From the NCBI RefSeq assembly GCF_040939455.1, contig NC_134109.1, positions 30,955,501 through 31,019,500 on the forward strand: 64,000 nucleotides of DNA. Reading direction: 5' to 3'. Both the position numbers and the translations under genes were made by a program. This stretch comes from Microcebus murinus. Taxonomy: Eukaryota; Chordata; Mammalia; Primates; Cheirogaleidae. The notes under the pieces are model-generated. The model saw only the letters and a list, made by a program, of their open reading frames with translations. It was not told the DNA's origin and made no database searches. This document shows positions 46,977 to 59,822 of the stretch, one piece after another (the stretch's first letter is position 1; each line of letters opens with the position of its first letter).

Positions 46977-47484
46977 ACCACACGACACGGAGATTTGAAC
47001 CCGGCTCTCTTAGGGGAGGTCCAGCTCTTGCCAGGGCAGCGCCCTCCACAGGGAGTCCGAGAATAGAGAACAGCAGTTGTTCTCTCTGGATTGTCCCTTT
47101 AGATATTGTGAGGTCATTAGATTCCTGGCTGCGTGAATTGCCTTGGCTACTTCAGCTACTGCATCCTCTTTGGACAGAGCAGCCTCCCTAAGGAGTGGCT
47201 GATGCCTGCAGCCCAGCAGAGCTGCACAGACCGTGGGCTCCAAGAAGAGAGCTGAGGAGCTCCTAGCCATCTGTGTCTGACTGGGCTCTACTCTCTGCTT
47301 TCAGCTATTTCCTCTGGTCTTCATTCTTTTTCCTATTCCTTCTTAGTTCCCTATTATACCTTGCTCAGTAATGTCAACCACAAGAAACCAGGGGTCCCCT
47401 GCATTAGATGATTCTAGGCAGTAATAATCACATCCTCCTGCTGGTACCTTGGCCTACCTGCTCCACAAGCATACTGACACATGG
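46977..47484. other. GC-richer unassigned DNA
   Basis: An 86-codon open frame on the minus strand (47010-47270) has no recognisable domain. GATTTGAACCCGGCTCTC at 46992 looks like a MIR remnant rather than a tRNA arm. Confidence 0.35.
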
Positions 47485-47516
<32 letters not shown>

Positions 47517-47527
47517 GCACACGCACC
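47485..47527. repeat. (CA)n microsatellite with CG variants
   Basis: A run of about 14 CA units followed by ACGCACGCACACGCAC. The Cys-Val and His-Thr repeats in overlapping frames are translation artefacts. Confidence 0.95.
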
Positions 47528-48434
47528 AGCCAATCCATCCGTGGTGGCTGGTGCATGGAAAGGCACCATCTGAGACAGCAGCATCTGGGAGGCATCTCTG
47601 AGGCCTGCCCTTAGCAGAAGTTGCCAGTCTATGTCACCCCTTAAGGGGGCACATTTACTCTCATGAGCTGAAGGCACAATATCTTTGCAAATAGCATTTC
47701 CCTTGACCTGGGGAGTCTCTTTTGGGAAAATCTAAGTTTTCCTCAGGCTTTAGAAGAACAAGATAAGAAATTCCAAAGCCTACTCTGGCCACTGTGTGTG
47801 AGAAGATGCCCAACTTTTGGAAATCCCAGCACTCTGTTGGCAAAGGCCTGGTGGTGTGGTTCTTCAAGGCTTGTCTGGTGATTTTCATGGGAGGAGGCCT
47901 GGGTAAGCAGACTAATTAGATTGCAGTATGACCCTTTTAAATACACAGAAAAAAAATCTTGATGAAACCCTTTTTATAGGTGTATACTCCTACTTCCCTG
48001 GACTTTACAACACTGTGAAGGCACAAACTGCCCCCAGGGCAGCCTTCTTGTCCCTACCTGCTAGCTTCCCCTTCACTCCCTATCAAGGAGGGGCAAGAAG
48101 CCACTGCAGTTTTTGCCTCTTTCTCCTTCTTCTTGTGCTATGGCTCTGTTAATTGCTTTTTACTAAGCGCTTTCCCTGAAGTTCTGGTATGTGAAGATCT
48201 GAGAGGCTTGTACTATGTCATTCTGTGAGTTCAGGCCACAGTTCCTGCTGTGGCCCAGAAAATACTATTCCATACAATTCGCTAGAAAAATGTCTAGGCT
48301 CTTCAGCAATTTCTCCCAGTTAATAACCTCAGCTTTTCCTGCAGCTGATATAGGGCCTATGTTTACTGAAGGACAAAACAGTTACAAAGCATAAAACTGA
48401 GAAAGAAGCTTAGAGATCACCACCCTAGACCAAG
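47528..48434. other. Unassigned DNA
   Basis: No gene or repeat recognised. Confidence 0.35.
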
Positions 48435-48745
48435 CATCTCATTTTACAGAATGAAAAGATGAGGCCTGTGAAGAGCAGTGACTTGTTCAAGGTCACACAG
48501 CTGGTTAATGGAAGATTCTAGAGTGAAATCCAGTTACTTTGACTACCAGGTGAAGAAAGTCCTGTTCACCCTATTTAGAGGGTTGTATGGAAGCCAGTTA
48601 ATTTTTCCCCCAAGTTGATAAAGTCTTCATGTTTCCTTTTGTGAATTTGTGTGAGAATACAAGGCCCTGAGAGCAGATACAATATCTTTGGCATTTATAA
48701 CCATGCTCACCAAGTCCATGCCAAAAAATATTTATTGAATGCAGG
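48435..48745. repeat. MIR (antisense, 48435-48545) and L2-like 3' end (48655-48745)
   Basis: TTGTTCAAGGTCACACAGCT is the reversed MIR core. CAATATCTTTGGCATTTATA with AAAATATTTATTGAATGCAG has the form of an L2 3' end. Confidence 0.65.
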
Positions 48746-50359
48746 GATGGATGTGTGTGAACAGAGAAGGGGCACGACCGTATGCACAATGTTACCCATG
48801 ATTCAAGACTCAACAAAAGGAAACAAGTCAGGGACATGTAGGTATCAGATAGGACGTTTGTCCACTGGGTATAAAACCTGGGTGAGGGAAGGGAGTATCT
48901 GTGTATAAGTGATGTCTGTACCCATCAGGTGTGCTGAGAGTCCAGTCTGTGATCCTAGGATCAGACTTTACTTCCTTGGGCTCTACTTTCTTATCTTCCT
49001 TAATATTAAGTAACTAGAGTAGATACCTAGGGATTGTCCCAGGTCTATGTCAGACCACAGACCTCAAGGTGGGAATGGGTTTCATAGGAAAGTCACCATA
49101 TCTTGTGATGGTGTGTTCCTTTGGATATGTAGTGGGTAGAAGGCCAGTATTCCCACCACTTACCCTCCAACACATCTATTACCAATCTCAAGTCCCATTT
49201 TTCCATCTCCTCTGTTCATGAGAAGTTCATTCTCTGGAATGAGAACTTGGAACAGAGATAGAGGGTTCAATTTTGAAGTGCTTGTAGCTGGTGAAACAAT
49301 CTTGGTATGGACCATTTAAATTTTTAACACCTAGGTAGCCATTTATTTCATTTCATATTCCAGTCCAAATCCAGTGACATCAAAGTATTAAAGTCCTATA
49401 ACCATTTATTCTTCGTTTATCTGTTAGAGAAAATGTTCCCTGCAAAAGGAGCTAGTTTCTTAAATTACATCTCATATTGCCATCCTCAGACCACCCACCA
49501 CCACTTATGAATACCGCTGCCCCAAAGCTCCAGTGTTGCTACATTAGGTAGATAATGAGGGAGAGAGAAGGGACTAGAGGAAGAGTATCAGCATAGAATA
49601 GCCCTTCTCTTTGGGGTATTAGGTTCTGGGTACTTGACAAGTACCCTAATGTTTGATGGAAAGATTCTGCTGCTTGCTCCAATATCTGGGAGCAGGCTCG
49701 GCCTGGGTCTGTGATCCCTTGAATAAGGAGCTATATTACCATGGCTGGAAAGCATCTTTGGTGCTGAGCCAAATTATAATGTGCTTCTCTACAAATGAGA
49801 ATTAACCTGAGCTCAAGTCTTTGTAAAACAAAAAACAGATGAATGAAAAATTCAGATACTCTGACTCACCATGATATGCACTGAATTTTATGTGGAGAAT
49901 GGGCTCGTTTATGTTCTCTCTGACTTTACCAACTGATGGATATCAGATTTAAATTCAGCCTCCAGTGTTTTTGCTCAAATCATTTTTATGATATGTTGCA
50001 ATGCACTGAAAGCACCTGGGTGCTAAGGATTAGGTTCCTGATAGGCATGATGGTTACAGTGGGAAAATAAGTTTTGTGAAGAAAAAAAAATACTAGGAAT
50101 GTGAATATTTAATCTGATGCTGGTTAGAATAAGCATGACTTAAGTATGGTCCCCAATTGTGGGAATTTTGCAAAGAAATTGCTAATTTATTGTTTGTTTT
50201 TATTATCTTGTCATGTATGCTGGGCCTAAGAAAAACACAAAATGCTCTATTGGCAGTAAAAACATTACAGATACTGGATTGAATAAAATGGAAAGAAAAC
50301 ACCAGGGGGCTTATATCATGGACAAATTTTAGCAGTAATAGCAATGATTAAATAGTGAG
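48746..50359. other. Unassigned old unique DNA
   Basis: 1.6 kb with no recognisable gene, RNA or repeat. Only short chance frames. Confidence 0.4.
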
Positions 50360-50995
50360 ATGACTATTTATTGACCAACTACTATGAGCCAAACAACAGT
50401 CTCCCATTCAGAATACAACAATGTTAAACATAGAAAAAGATCTCTGCCTTCACGGACCTTACATTTTCACAGATAGATATAGACATTCAGTAATAAATAT
50501 GTAAATAAATTCTATGGTATGTTAGAAAGTGATGAGTGTTATAAGCACAAAAGTAAAGAAAGACGATAGAATTTGAGAGTTTGTGGGGGAGGGAACAGCA
50601 GGTTACAGTTTTAAATGGGTTGCTCAGGGTAAGCCTCATCAAGAAGATAATATTTGAGCAAACACTGAAGAAGGTAAGGGAGTTAGCCATGTGCATATAT
50701 GGGGAAAGTGAGCTCCAGGCAGAGGGAATAGTCAGTGCAAAGGCCTTGAGGTGTGAATGTGATTAGAGGAACATAAGAGGCAAATAGGATCGAAGCCAAG
50801 TGAGTCGGGGGAGAGTAACAGGAGAAATGAAGTGAGAGGTAAAAGGAGGAGAGAAGGGGAAGATAACAGGCTTTTTTGGCCATTTTAAGACCTTTGGCTT
50901 TTCTCTGAAGGGAATGGTGAGCTATTGGGGGTTCTAAGCAGAAAAATGATATGATCTGACTTGCATCAGGCAAGTATCTGTCTGGCTCCTGGGTT
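50360..50995 (+). repeat. Ancient mammalian interspersed repeat (long copy, unresolved family)
   Basis: It opens ATTTATTGACCAACTACTAT. It continues TCTCTGCCTTCACGGACCTT, CTCCAGGCAGAGGGAATAGT, GTGCAAAGGCCTTGAGG and ends AATGATATGATCTGACTTGC. This is the most complete copy here of a long noncoding mammalian repeat that I recognise but cannot name with confidence. Confidence 0.65.
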
Positions 50996-51481
50996 GAGGT
51001 ATGCATTTGACTTGAGACAAAGGCCTCCTTTAGATGATTTCACATTTGGATAAAGAAATAAGCAAATGAAATACGGATATATGGCACAGGGCAGCAAGAG
51101 AAGTTCAAAAGCTGCTAGGCAGTCAGCTTTGGAAGGTTTGTTTTGAGCAATCCTGTGCTGAAATTCCAGAAATATTTCCCAACATGTAACAAGCCTTTTT
51201 TCAGTGATTGTCCATTTTTGTGCTCTAGAAAGTGTGCCTAGTCAAGTATGCCACTCCAAGGTTGTGAAACAGGCCCCATTTGGCATGTTGCAGGCTCCTC
51301 TAGTGGACAGCACGGAGCCAGAAGCCTTAAAACCTCACTTCACCTTCTTTGGCTCATTCCAGCTGTTTTTCTTCCTAAACAGGGAAGAAATTGCCTTCAA
51401 AATAAGCAAAGTATACCTAAAAACTCCTTCACAGCACCAACTTGATTAAGGCACTGGCACAGAACACTTTTATTAAAATCA
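50996..51481. other. Unassigned DNA
   Basis: No gene or repeat recognised. Confidence 0.35.
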
Positions 51482-52130
51482 GCTACATCATCATTTATTC
51501 AATAAATATTTATCAAGCACTTGCCGTATGCCAGGGACTTTTCTAGATGCTGGGGATTCAACAGTAAGATTCTCTCCTGTTTTTATATTGCTTATACCCT
51601 AGTCAAAGCAGTAATTTATACATTAAAATGATAATAGAGTATGATAAGTTCTTTTGGATATATATTAGTCCAAGGCTCTGAGGAGGGAGTAATTTTCATT
51701 GCCTGAGGAATAGGGGAGGCTTTATGAACCTGATCTCCCTAAAGCTGCATTTTGAAGTTGCAGAAATTCATGGAGTACTCAGGGAATGTTGTCTTCTCTA
51801 GGATGGAGCATGAAGTAAATGGGCAACAGTGGCAGAAGGGAAGCTCAAAGTCATAGTACAAAGAGCCATAAATTCCTTGTTAAGAAAATCAGAATGAACA
51901 CTGTAGGCAAAAGCAAGAGAACTCCACTATCATTTTTATCTCTTAGGTAACTTTCAGTAGTGTCAAATATAGACTTGAGAATCACAATGAAATTTCTTTA
52001 TTTTCTTTTTTCTCCATATTTGGCCCTGTAGCCACGGGTGTAGTGATCAGGAGTTTCTCCTGTGGAGACCAATAGGAGGCTAATCTTAACAGTCAGGTGG
52101 AAAGACAAGGTTAAAATACAAACGTTTCCA
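51482..52130. repeat. Paralogous block B-left (matches 2549-3262)
   Basis: The diverged second copy of the DNA upstream of COX16. Homology runs up to AAACGTTTCCA, matching AAACATTTCAG at about 3249-3259, exactly where the L1 begins. So the L1 insertion or a later deletion broke the duplicated block here. Confidence 0.7.
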
Positions 52131-53552
52131 GGGGGTGGAGCAAGATGGCGGACGAATAACACCGCCAGACAGAGTGTCTCTGCAGAAAAGACAGATTCTA
52201 GCAGAAATTAGAGGAAAAAAGCAAGAAGACGAGCATACAGCAGACGAGGGTCAGAAGGAGGGGTACCTGAGACCCCAGGAGACTCCACGGGAGGAGGCTG
52301 CGGAGGAGAACTGGAGGCTGAGACCACCGGAGCAGCCCGGACACCAGCGGCAAGGGTAGGTGGATTTGCTGTTTCCCCTCCCCTGCATTTGGGACTGCTG
52401 GTGGGCTCCCCAGCGGGTGGAGAGACCTGCGGATACCAGCCCAGAGACTGCTGCCGCCTGCCAACGGTGAGCCTGTAGCAGACGTGGCACCAGGTTCTCA
52501 ACTTCCTCCAGGCACCTCCGTGTGCACAGACGCGAGCCGCGCAGCAGGCGCCATATTGCCTCCTACTCCCCTCCGCCGACCCTACCCGCGGCTGCCCAGA
52601 GAGACAATACAGCCACCAGCCAGACGCACCTCCAGGGAACGGGACCTTCCCTTTTGGGACCCTACAGATGACTCAGGGGAACTCAGACTGTGAGCTCCCT
52701 ACCCGCCAGCCCTCCCAGGTGCTGCTGGCACGGTGTTCCCAGGAGAATGGTGCCAACTCAGAGGCTGAGAGACATAGACCCAGCTTGGGCTCCCTGTGGG
52801 TGAATTGGGACCAGAAATCCTCTCTCTGGTGGGGATACAGTTTGAACTCTGGGACCCAGAGGTCGGACCTGCAGACCAGATCCCCTGCACTGAGGGCTAG
52901 CATTGCCCGGGGCACAGAAGGGTTATATGTGAACAGTCTACTGAGGTGTGTGTGGCTCCAGGGGCGGATCAGCATCGTAGAGGGCAACACTCCTCCCAGG
53001 AGGAGGCCGTGCGCCCAGCCCAGGTGGCGTTCCTGTACAGGGAACCTCCCCGCCGGCATCACAGTCCGGGGAGGCCTGGTGGCTTGTGGTCTGGCCTGCT
53101 GGCAGAGGCCCAGGAGTAGCTGCGGAGTTGGGCAGGGTGGAAAGAAGCGAGGCCCACTCGAGACTGCAGGTCTAAGATAGCCCCACCCCCACACCCAGAC
53201 TTTCTGGTTGAGCGGGACCATTCCAGCCCCGCAGTGACATCTTTCCCTGGAAGCAGAGAATGGAACTTTGACCCCTGCTAACTGCCTGAGGGCAGGCTTA
53301 CCCAACCCAGCTCCGCCCAGAACAAGTGCTGATAACAGGACACAAAATCAACAGCATAGCCTGTTCCTCCAAGTAAACGCCACCTACTGACAGGGACGGC
53401 ATCTTGCATAGCCTTTCCATGGCACCCACTGACTCAATATACAGGGAGTGGTTCAATTTCACCCACAGACACCACCCAACACCTCAGAAACTAAACAAGG
53501 TGTGTGAATACCCAAACAATAACCTAAAGGAAAGAAACAACAACTGATTGAC

Positions 53553-54540
53553 ATGGGAAGAAATCAGCGAAAGAACTCAGGAAATATGAAGAATCAAACG
53601 GAAAACACACCCCAAAGAGGAGCACCAGCCCCCTAGAAACGGACACCAGCCAAAATCAGGCAACCAATATGACAGAAGAGGAATTTCGTATGTGGATCAT
53701 AAGAACACTCACCCAGCTGCAACAACAACTCAATAACCAACACAAAGAAACCACAAAAAGCCTCCAGGATATGGAAAAAAAAATAGACACAATGAAGAAA
53801 AGTTTAACCGAACTCCTGGAAATGAAGAATCAAATCAAGGAACTACAAAATACCGTGGAAAGTCTCAAGAACAGGCTAGATCAAACAGAAGAAAGAATCT
53901 CAGAGCTTGAAGATAACACCCTCCAATTAAATAAATCCGTCACAGAAATAGAGCAGAGAAACAAGAGAAAAGAGCAAAGCCTACAAGAGCTGTGGGATTA
54001 TGTGAAGAAACCTAATGTGAGGGTCATAGGCTTACCAGAAGGGGAAGAAGACAACACTCAAGGGTTGGACAAGCTGTTTGAAGATATAATAGAGGAAAAT
54101 TTCCCAGGCCTTGCTCAAAATCTTGATATACAAGTTCAAGAAGCTCAGAGGACTGGGAGATTCAATGCAAACAGGAAGACGTCAAGTCATGCAGTCATCA
54201 GCCTGGCCAAAGTATCAACTAAAGAGGCCCTTCTAAGAGCTGTAAGACAAAAGAAGCATTAACATACAATGGAAAGCCAATTCGAATAACATCAGACTTC
54301 TCTAATGAGACTTTACAAGCAAGGAGAGACTGGGGCCCCATTCTCACTCTTCTGAAACAAAACAATGCCCAGCCTAGAATATTATTCCCTGCAAAACTAA
54401 GCTTCATATATGAAGGAGAAATAAAAACATTCTCAGACAAGCAAAGGCTCAGAGAATTCACCAAGACAAGACCAGCCCTACAAGAAGTACTTAAAACAGC
54501 ATTACGTACGGAACATCATAATATTAACCCACGAATATAA
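53553..54540 (+). pseudogene. L1 ORF1 (nucleic-acid-binding chaperone), broken
   Basis: It starts MGRNQRKNSGNMKNQTENT and meets a stop at 53634-53636. It then reopens at 53669 with a heptad-rich coiled coil (QTEERISELEDNTLQLNKSV) and the RRM/CTD part (NVRVIGLPEGEEDN). A frameshift at about 54257 ends it after KKH, while the C-terminal text continues in another frame to about 54540. ORF1p normally forms trimers that coat L1 RNA; this copy cannot make a full protein. Confidence 0.9.
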
Positions 54541-54581
54541 AAACAACCAAAACTCAAAGATATTAAAGGCCAGATATTACA

Positions 54582-57500
54582 ATGGCTCAAGACAGAAATC
54601 ATAGCAACAACATCCAACCCAACAGAATGATCAGTAATCTACCTTACCTATCAGTTCTCTCAATAAATGTGAATGGCTTAAACTCTCCAATCAAGAGACA
54701 TAGGCTGGCTGAATGGATAAGAAAATGCAGGCCAAGTATATGCTGTCTTCAGGAAACACATCTAACCTGCAAGGATGCATATAGACTAAAAATAAAAGGG
54801 TGGAGATCAATATTCCAAGCAAATAGAAGCCAAAAGAAGGCTGGTGTGGCAGTTCTAATTTCAGATGATTTAGTTTTTAAACCAACAAAAGTAGTGAAAG
54901 ACAAAGAGGGTCATTATATAATGGTGAAGGGCACAGTCAAACAAGAAGAGATAACAATTTTAAATATATATGCACCCAACTTAGGTGCACCCAGATTCAT
55001 AAAGCAAACCTTACTGGAGCTAAGCAAATGGATTAATAGCAACTCCATAATCGCCAGAGATTTCAACACCCCACTGACGGCATGAGACAGATCCTCCAAA
55101 CAGAAAATTAATAAAGAAATAATGGACTTAAACAAAACTCTAGAACAATTGGGTCTGACTGACATTTACAGAACATTCTACCCAAAATCCACTGAATATA
55201 CGTTCTTCTCATCAGCTCACGGGACATTCTCTAAGATTGACCATATCCTAGGACACAAAGAAAATCTCAAGAAATTTTAAAAAATAGAAATCATACCATG
55301 TACCTTCTCAGATCACAGTGGAATAAAACTAGAAATCAACCTGAACAGAAACTCACATTCCTACACAAAAACGTGGAAATTAAACAACCTCCTACTAAAT
55401 GATTTCTTCATAAATGAAGAAATCAAGACGGAAATAAAAAAATCCTATGAAGAAAACGACAATGGAGAGACAAGTCATCAACTCCTCTGGGACACAGCTA
55501 AAGCAGTTCTGAGAGGAAAGTTTATCTCCATAAATGCCTATAACCAAAAGACAAGAAGATCACAAATAGACAATCTAATGAAACAACTCAAAGAGCTGGA
55601 AAAAGAAGAGCAGACCAACCCCAAACCCAGCAGAAGAAGTGAAATCAACAAGATCAAATCAGAACTAAACGAAATTGAAAACAGGGAAGCTATTCAGGAG
55701 ATTAATAAAACAAAAAGTTGGTTCTTTGAAAAAATAAACAAAATTGACACACCATTGGCTAAGCTAACGAAAAGCAGAAAAGAGAAATCTCTAATAAGCT
55801 CCATCAGGAAAAAAAAAGGAGATATCACAACTGATCCCAAAGAGATACAAGATACAATTTATGAATACTACAAAAATCTTTATGCACACAAACTGGAAAA
55901 TGTGGAGGAAATGGACAAATTTCTAGAAACACACAGCCTCCCTAGGCTCAACCAGGAAGAAATAGATTCCCTGAACAGACCAATCTCAACAGCTGAAATA
56001 GAAACAGCAATTAAAAATCTCCCTAAAAAGAAAAGTCCCGGTCCAGATGGCTTCACACCTGAATTTTACCACACTTACAAAGAAGAACTAGTACCTATCT
56101 TGCAGAAACTATTCCACAACATCGAGAAAAACGGAAACCTCCCTGACACCTTTTAAGAAGCGAATATTACTCTGATACCAAAACCAGGAAAAGATGCAAC
56201 AAAAAAAGAAAACTACAGACCAATACCCCTAATGAATATAGATGCAAAAATTTCCAACAAATCTTAGCTAACTGAATCCGGACACTTATCAAAAAAATAA
56301 TCCATCACGACCACGTGGGCTTCATCCCAGGGATGCAGGGATGGTTCAACATACGTAAATCTATAAATGCAATTCACCACATAAACAGAAGCAAAAACAA
56401 AGACCACATGATTCTTTCAATAGTTGCAGAAAAGGCTTTTGAGAAAATTCAACACCCTTTCATGATACGAACACTTAAGAAAATAGGCATAGAAGGGACA
56501 TACCTAAAAATGATACAAGCCATATATGACAGACCCATAGCCAACATCATACTGAATGGGGAAAAATTGAAATCATTGCCACTTGGAACTGGAACCAGAC
56601 AAGGCTGCCCACTATCTCCACTTCTGTTCAACATAGTGCTGGAAGTCTTGGCTACAGCAATCAGACAGGAAAATGGAATCAAAGGTATCCAAATAGGGGC
56701 AGAAGAGATCAAACTTTCACTGTTTGCTGATGATATGATATTGTATCTAGAAAACCCCAAGGATTCAACCAAGAAACTCCTGGAACTGATCAATGAATTT
56801 AGTAAAGTCTCAGGATACAAAATCAATACACAGAAATCAGAGGCATTCCTATACGCCAACAACAATCTAATTGAGAACCAAATCAAAGACTCAATTCCCT
56901 TCACAATAGCAACAAAGAAATTGAAGTACCTAGGAATATACTTAACCAAGGAGGAAAATGATCTCTACAGGGAGAACTATGAAAAATACTGAGGAAGGAA
57001 ATAGCAGAGGATGCAAACAGATGGAAATCCATACCATGCTCGTGGATCGGCAGACTCAACATCATCAAAATGTCTATACTACCCAAACTGATCTACAGAT
57101 TCAATGCAATACCTATTAAAATCCCATCAGCATTCTTCACAGATATAGAAAAAATAATTTTACGCTTCGTATGGAACCAAAGAAGACCCCGAATATCAAG
57201 AGCAATTCTAGGCAACGAAAACAAAATGGGAGGCATTAATATGCCAGATATCAAACTATACTACAAAGCTATAGTAATTAAATCAATATGGTATTGGCAC
57301 AAAAATAGGAATATTGACCAGTGGAACAGATGTGAGAATCCTGATATAAAACCATCCTCATATAGCCATCTAATCTTTGACAACGCAGACAAAAACATAC
57401 GCTGTGGAAAAGAATCCCTTTTCAATAAATGGTGCTGGGAAAACTGGATAGCCACCTGTAGAAGGCTAAAACAGGACCCACACCTTTCACCTTTCACAAA

Positions 57501-58459
57501 AACCAACTCACGCTGGGATAACAGACTTAAACCTAAGGTATGAAACTATTAGAACTCTAGAGGAAAAAGTTGGAAACACTCTCCTAGACATCAGCTTGGG
57601 CAAAGAGTTTATGAAGAAGTCCCCAAAGGCAATCACAGCAGCAACAAAAATAAATAAATGGGACATGATCAAACTACAAAGCTTCTGCACAGCCAAAGAA
57701 ATAGTCATGAAAGTAAACAGACAACCTACAGAATGGGAGAAAATTTTTGCATCCTATGCATCCGATACAGGACTGATGACTAGAATATACTTAGAACTCA
57801 CGAAAATTAGCAAGAAAAAATCAAATAACCCCATTAAAAAGTGGGCAAAGGACTTGAACAGAAATTTTTCTAAAGAAGACAGAAGAATGGCCAACAAACA
57901 TATGAAAAAATGCTCAACATCTCTAATCATCAGGGAAATGCAAATCAAAACCACAATGAGATATCACTTAACCCCAGTGAGAATGGCCTTTATCAAAAAA
58001 TCTCCAAACAATAAATGCTGGCGTGGTTGCGGAGAGAGAGGAACACTCCTACACTGCTGGTGGGACTGCAAACTAGTTCAACCTCTGTGGAAAGCAATAC
58101 GGAGATATCTTAAAGCGATACAAGTGAATCTACCATTTGATCCAGCAATCCCATTGCTGGGCATCTACCCAAATGATCCAATGACACTCTACAAAAAAGA
58201 CACCTGCACTCGAATGTTTATAGCAGCACAATTCATAATTGCAAGGCTGTGGAAACAGCCCAAGTGCCCATCAACCCAAGAATGGATTAATAAAATGTGG
58301 CATAGGTATACCATGGAGTACTATTCAGCTCTAAGAAACAATGGTGATATAGCACATCTTATATTTTCCTGGTTAGAGCTGGAACCCATACTACTAAGTG
58401 AAGTATCCCAAGAATGGAAAAACAAGCACCAGATATATTCTCCAGCAAACTGGTATTAA
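54582..58459 (+). pseudogene. L1 ORF2 (endonuclease and reverse transcriptase), broken
   Basis: About 1290 codons, the usual ORF2 length. The endonuclease is at 54582-55300 (SVLSINVNGLNSPIKRHRL, CCLQETHL, and DFNTPL preceded by R where G is usual). RT is at about 55970-56990 ([32 protein letters not shown]). The cysteine region is at about 58018-58075 ([19 protein letters not shown]), ending SPANWY. Stops at 55083-55085, about 55278 and 56154-56156 and frameshifts near 56265, 56990 and 57545 inactivate it. Relatively few lesions suggest a middle-aged to young lemur insertion. Confidence 0.93.
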
Positions 58460-58649
58460 CTGAGTAGCACCTAAGTGGACACATAGGTAATATAGTAATA
58501 GGGTATTGGGCAGGTGGGAGGGGGGAGGGGGCGGGTATATACATACATAATGAGTGAGATGTGCACCATCTGGGGGATGGTCATGATGGAGACTCAGACT
58601 TATGGGGGAGGGGGGGAAATGGGCATTTATTGAAACCTTAAAATCTGTT

Positions 58650-59822
58650 GGGTAAGCCTGCCCTCAAGCAGTTAGCAGGGGTCAAAGTTCTGTTCTCTGC
58701 TTCCAGGAAAAGCTGTCAGGGCGGGGCTGGAATGGTCCGGCTCAGCCAGAAAGTATGGGTGTGGGGGTGGGGCTTTCTGAGACCCACAGTCTGGAGCGGG
58801 CCTCGCTTCTTTCCACCCTGCCCAACTCCGCAGCTACTCCTGGGCCTCTGCCAGCAGGCCAGACCACAAGCCACCAGGCCTCCCCGGACTGTGATGCCGG
58901 CGGGGAGGTTCCCTGTACAGGAACGCCACCTGGGCTGGGCGCACGGCCTCCTCCTGGGAGGAGGGTTGCCCTCTAGGATGCTGATCTGCCCCTAGAGCCA
59001 CACACACCTCAGTAGGCTGTTCACATATAACCCTTCTGTGCCCCGGGCAATGCTAGCCCTCGGTGCAGGGAATCTGGTCTGCAGGTCCGACCTCTGGGTC
59101 CCAGAGTTCAAACTGTATCTCCACCAGAGAGAGGATTTCCGGTTCCAATTCACCCATAGGGAGCCCAAGCTGGGTCTATGTCTCTCAGCCTCTGAGTCGG
59201 CACCGTTCTCCTGGGAACACCGTGCCAGCAGCACCTGGGAGGGCTGGCGGGTAGGGAGCTCACAGTCTGAGTTCCCCTGAGTCAGCTGTAGGGTCCTAAA
59301 AGGGAAGGTCCCATTCCCTGGAGGTGCCTCTGGCTGGTGGCTGTATTGTCTCTCTGGGCAGCCGCGGGTAGGGTCGGCGGAGGGGAGGAGGAGGCAATAT
59401 GGTGCCTGCTGCGCGGCTCGCGTCTGTGCACACGGAGGTGCCCAGAGGAAGTTGGGAATCTGGTGCCACGTCTGCTACAGGCTCACTGCTGGCTGGCGGC
59501 GGCGGCCGTCTCTGGGCTGGTATCCGCAGGTCTCTCCACCCGCTGGGGAGCCCACCAGCAGTCCCAAATGCAGGGGAGGGGAAACAGCAAATCCACCTAC
59601 CCTTGCCGCTGGTCTCTGGGCTGCTCCGGTGGTCTCAGCCTCCGGTTCTCCTCCGCAGCCTCCTCCCGTGGAGTCTCCCGGGGTCTCAGGTACCCCTCCT
59701 TCCGGCCCTCATCTGCTGTATGCTAGTCTTCTTGCTTCTTTTTTCTAATTTCTGCTAGAATCTGTCTTTTCTGCAGAGACACTCTGGCGGTGTTATTCGT
59801 CCGCCATCTTGCTCCACCCCCC
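58650..59822 (-). mobile_element. Inverted L1 5' UTR joined to the L1 3' end
   Basis: Reverse complement of L1 positions corresponding to 52131-53305, read from TTGGGTAAGCCTGCCCTC back to GCCATCTTGCTCCACCCCC. By eye about 95% identical to the sense copy, with small indels (e.g. near 59785). So it is not a fresh duplicate of the same copy. It carries its own YY1-type site (CCGCCATCTTG) and would promote transcription leftward into the sense L1. Confidence 0.95.

Larger units (their letters stand above)
52131..58649 (+). mobile_element. Near-full-length lemur L1, inactive, lacking its 3' terminus
   Basis: It starts GGGGGTGGAGCAAGATGGCG, where CAAGATGGCGG (52141) is a YY1-type site like the one that positions L1 transcription in primates. 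The 5' UTR (52131-53552) is GC-rich, followed by ORF1, ORF2 and a G-rich 3' UTR (runs of G at 58515-58532 and 58603-58616). It stops at TTAAAATCTG, about 30 bp short of the usual end (seen at 37346-37370) and without a poly(A) tail. An inverted 5' UTR follows directly. Confidence 0.95.

Noticed and set aside
46984..47010. Possible tRNA-like arm (GATTTGAACCCGGCTCTC)
   Set aside because: No matching acceptor or anticodon arms nearby. The phrase is normal for a MIR remnant, which derives from a tRNA-related SINE.
47010..47270. 86-codon minus-strand open frame in GC-richer DNA
   Set aside because: No recognisable domain, no splice context and no neighbour support. Length is within chance for this composition.
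47408..47677. Open frames with Thr-His or Cys-Val repeats
   Set aside because: They are translations of the (CA)n microsatellite at 47485-47527 and its reverse strand.
52673..53180. Overlapping long open frames on both strands as a host gene
   Set aside because: They lie wholly within the L1 5' UTR and are repeated in the inverted copy, so they are element sequence. The antisense frame is kept only as an L1 observation.
53669..58459. Functional retrotransposon able to move
   Set aside because: ORF1 has a stop and a frameshift, ORF2 has several stops and frameshifts, and the 3' end with poly(A) is missing.
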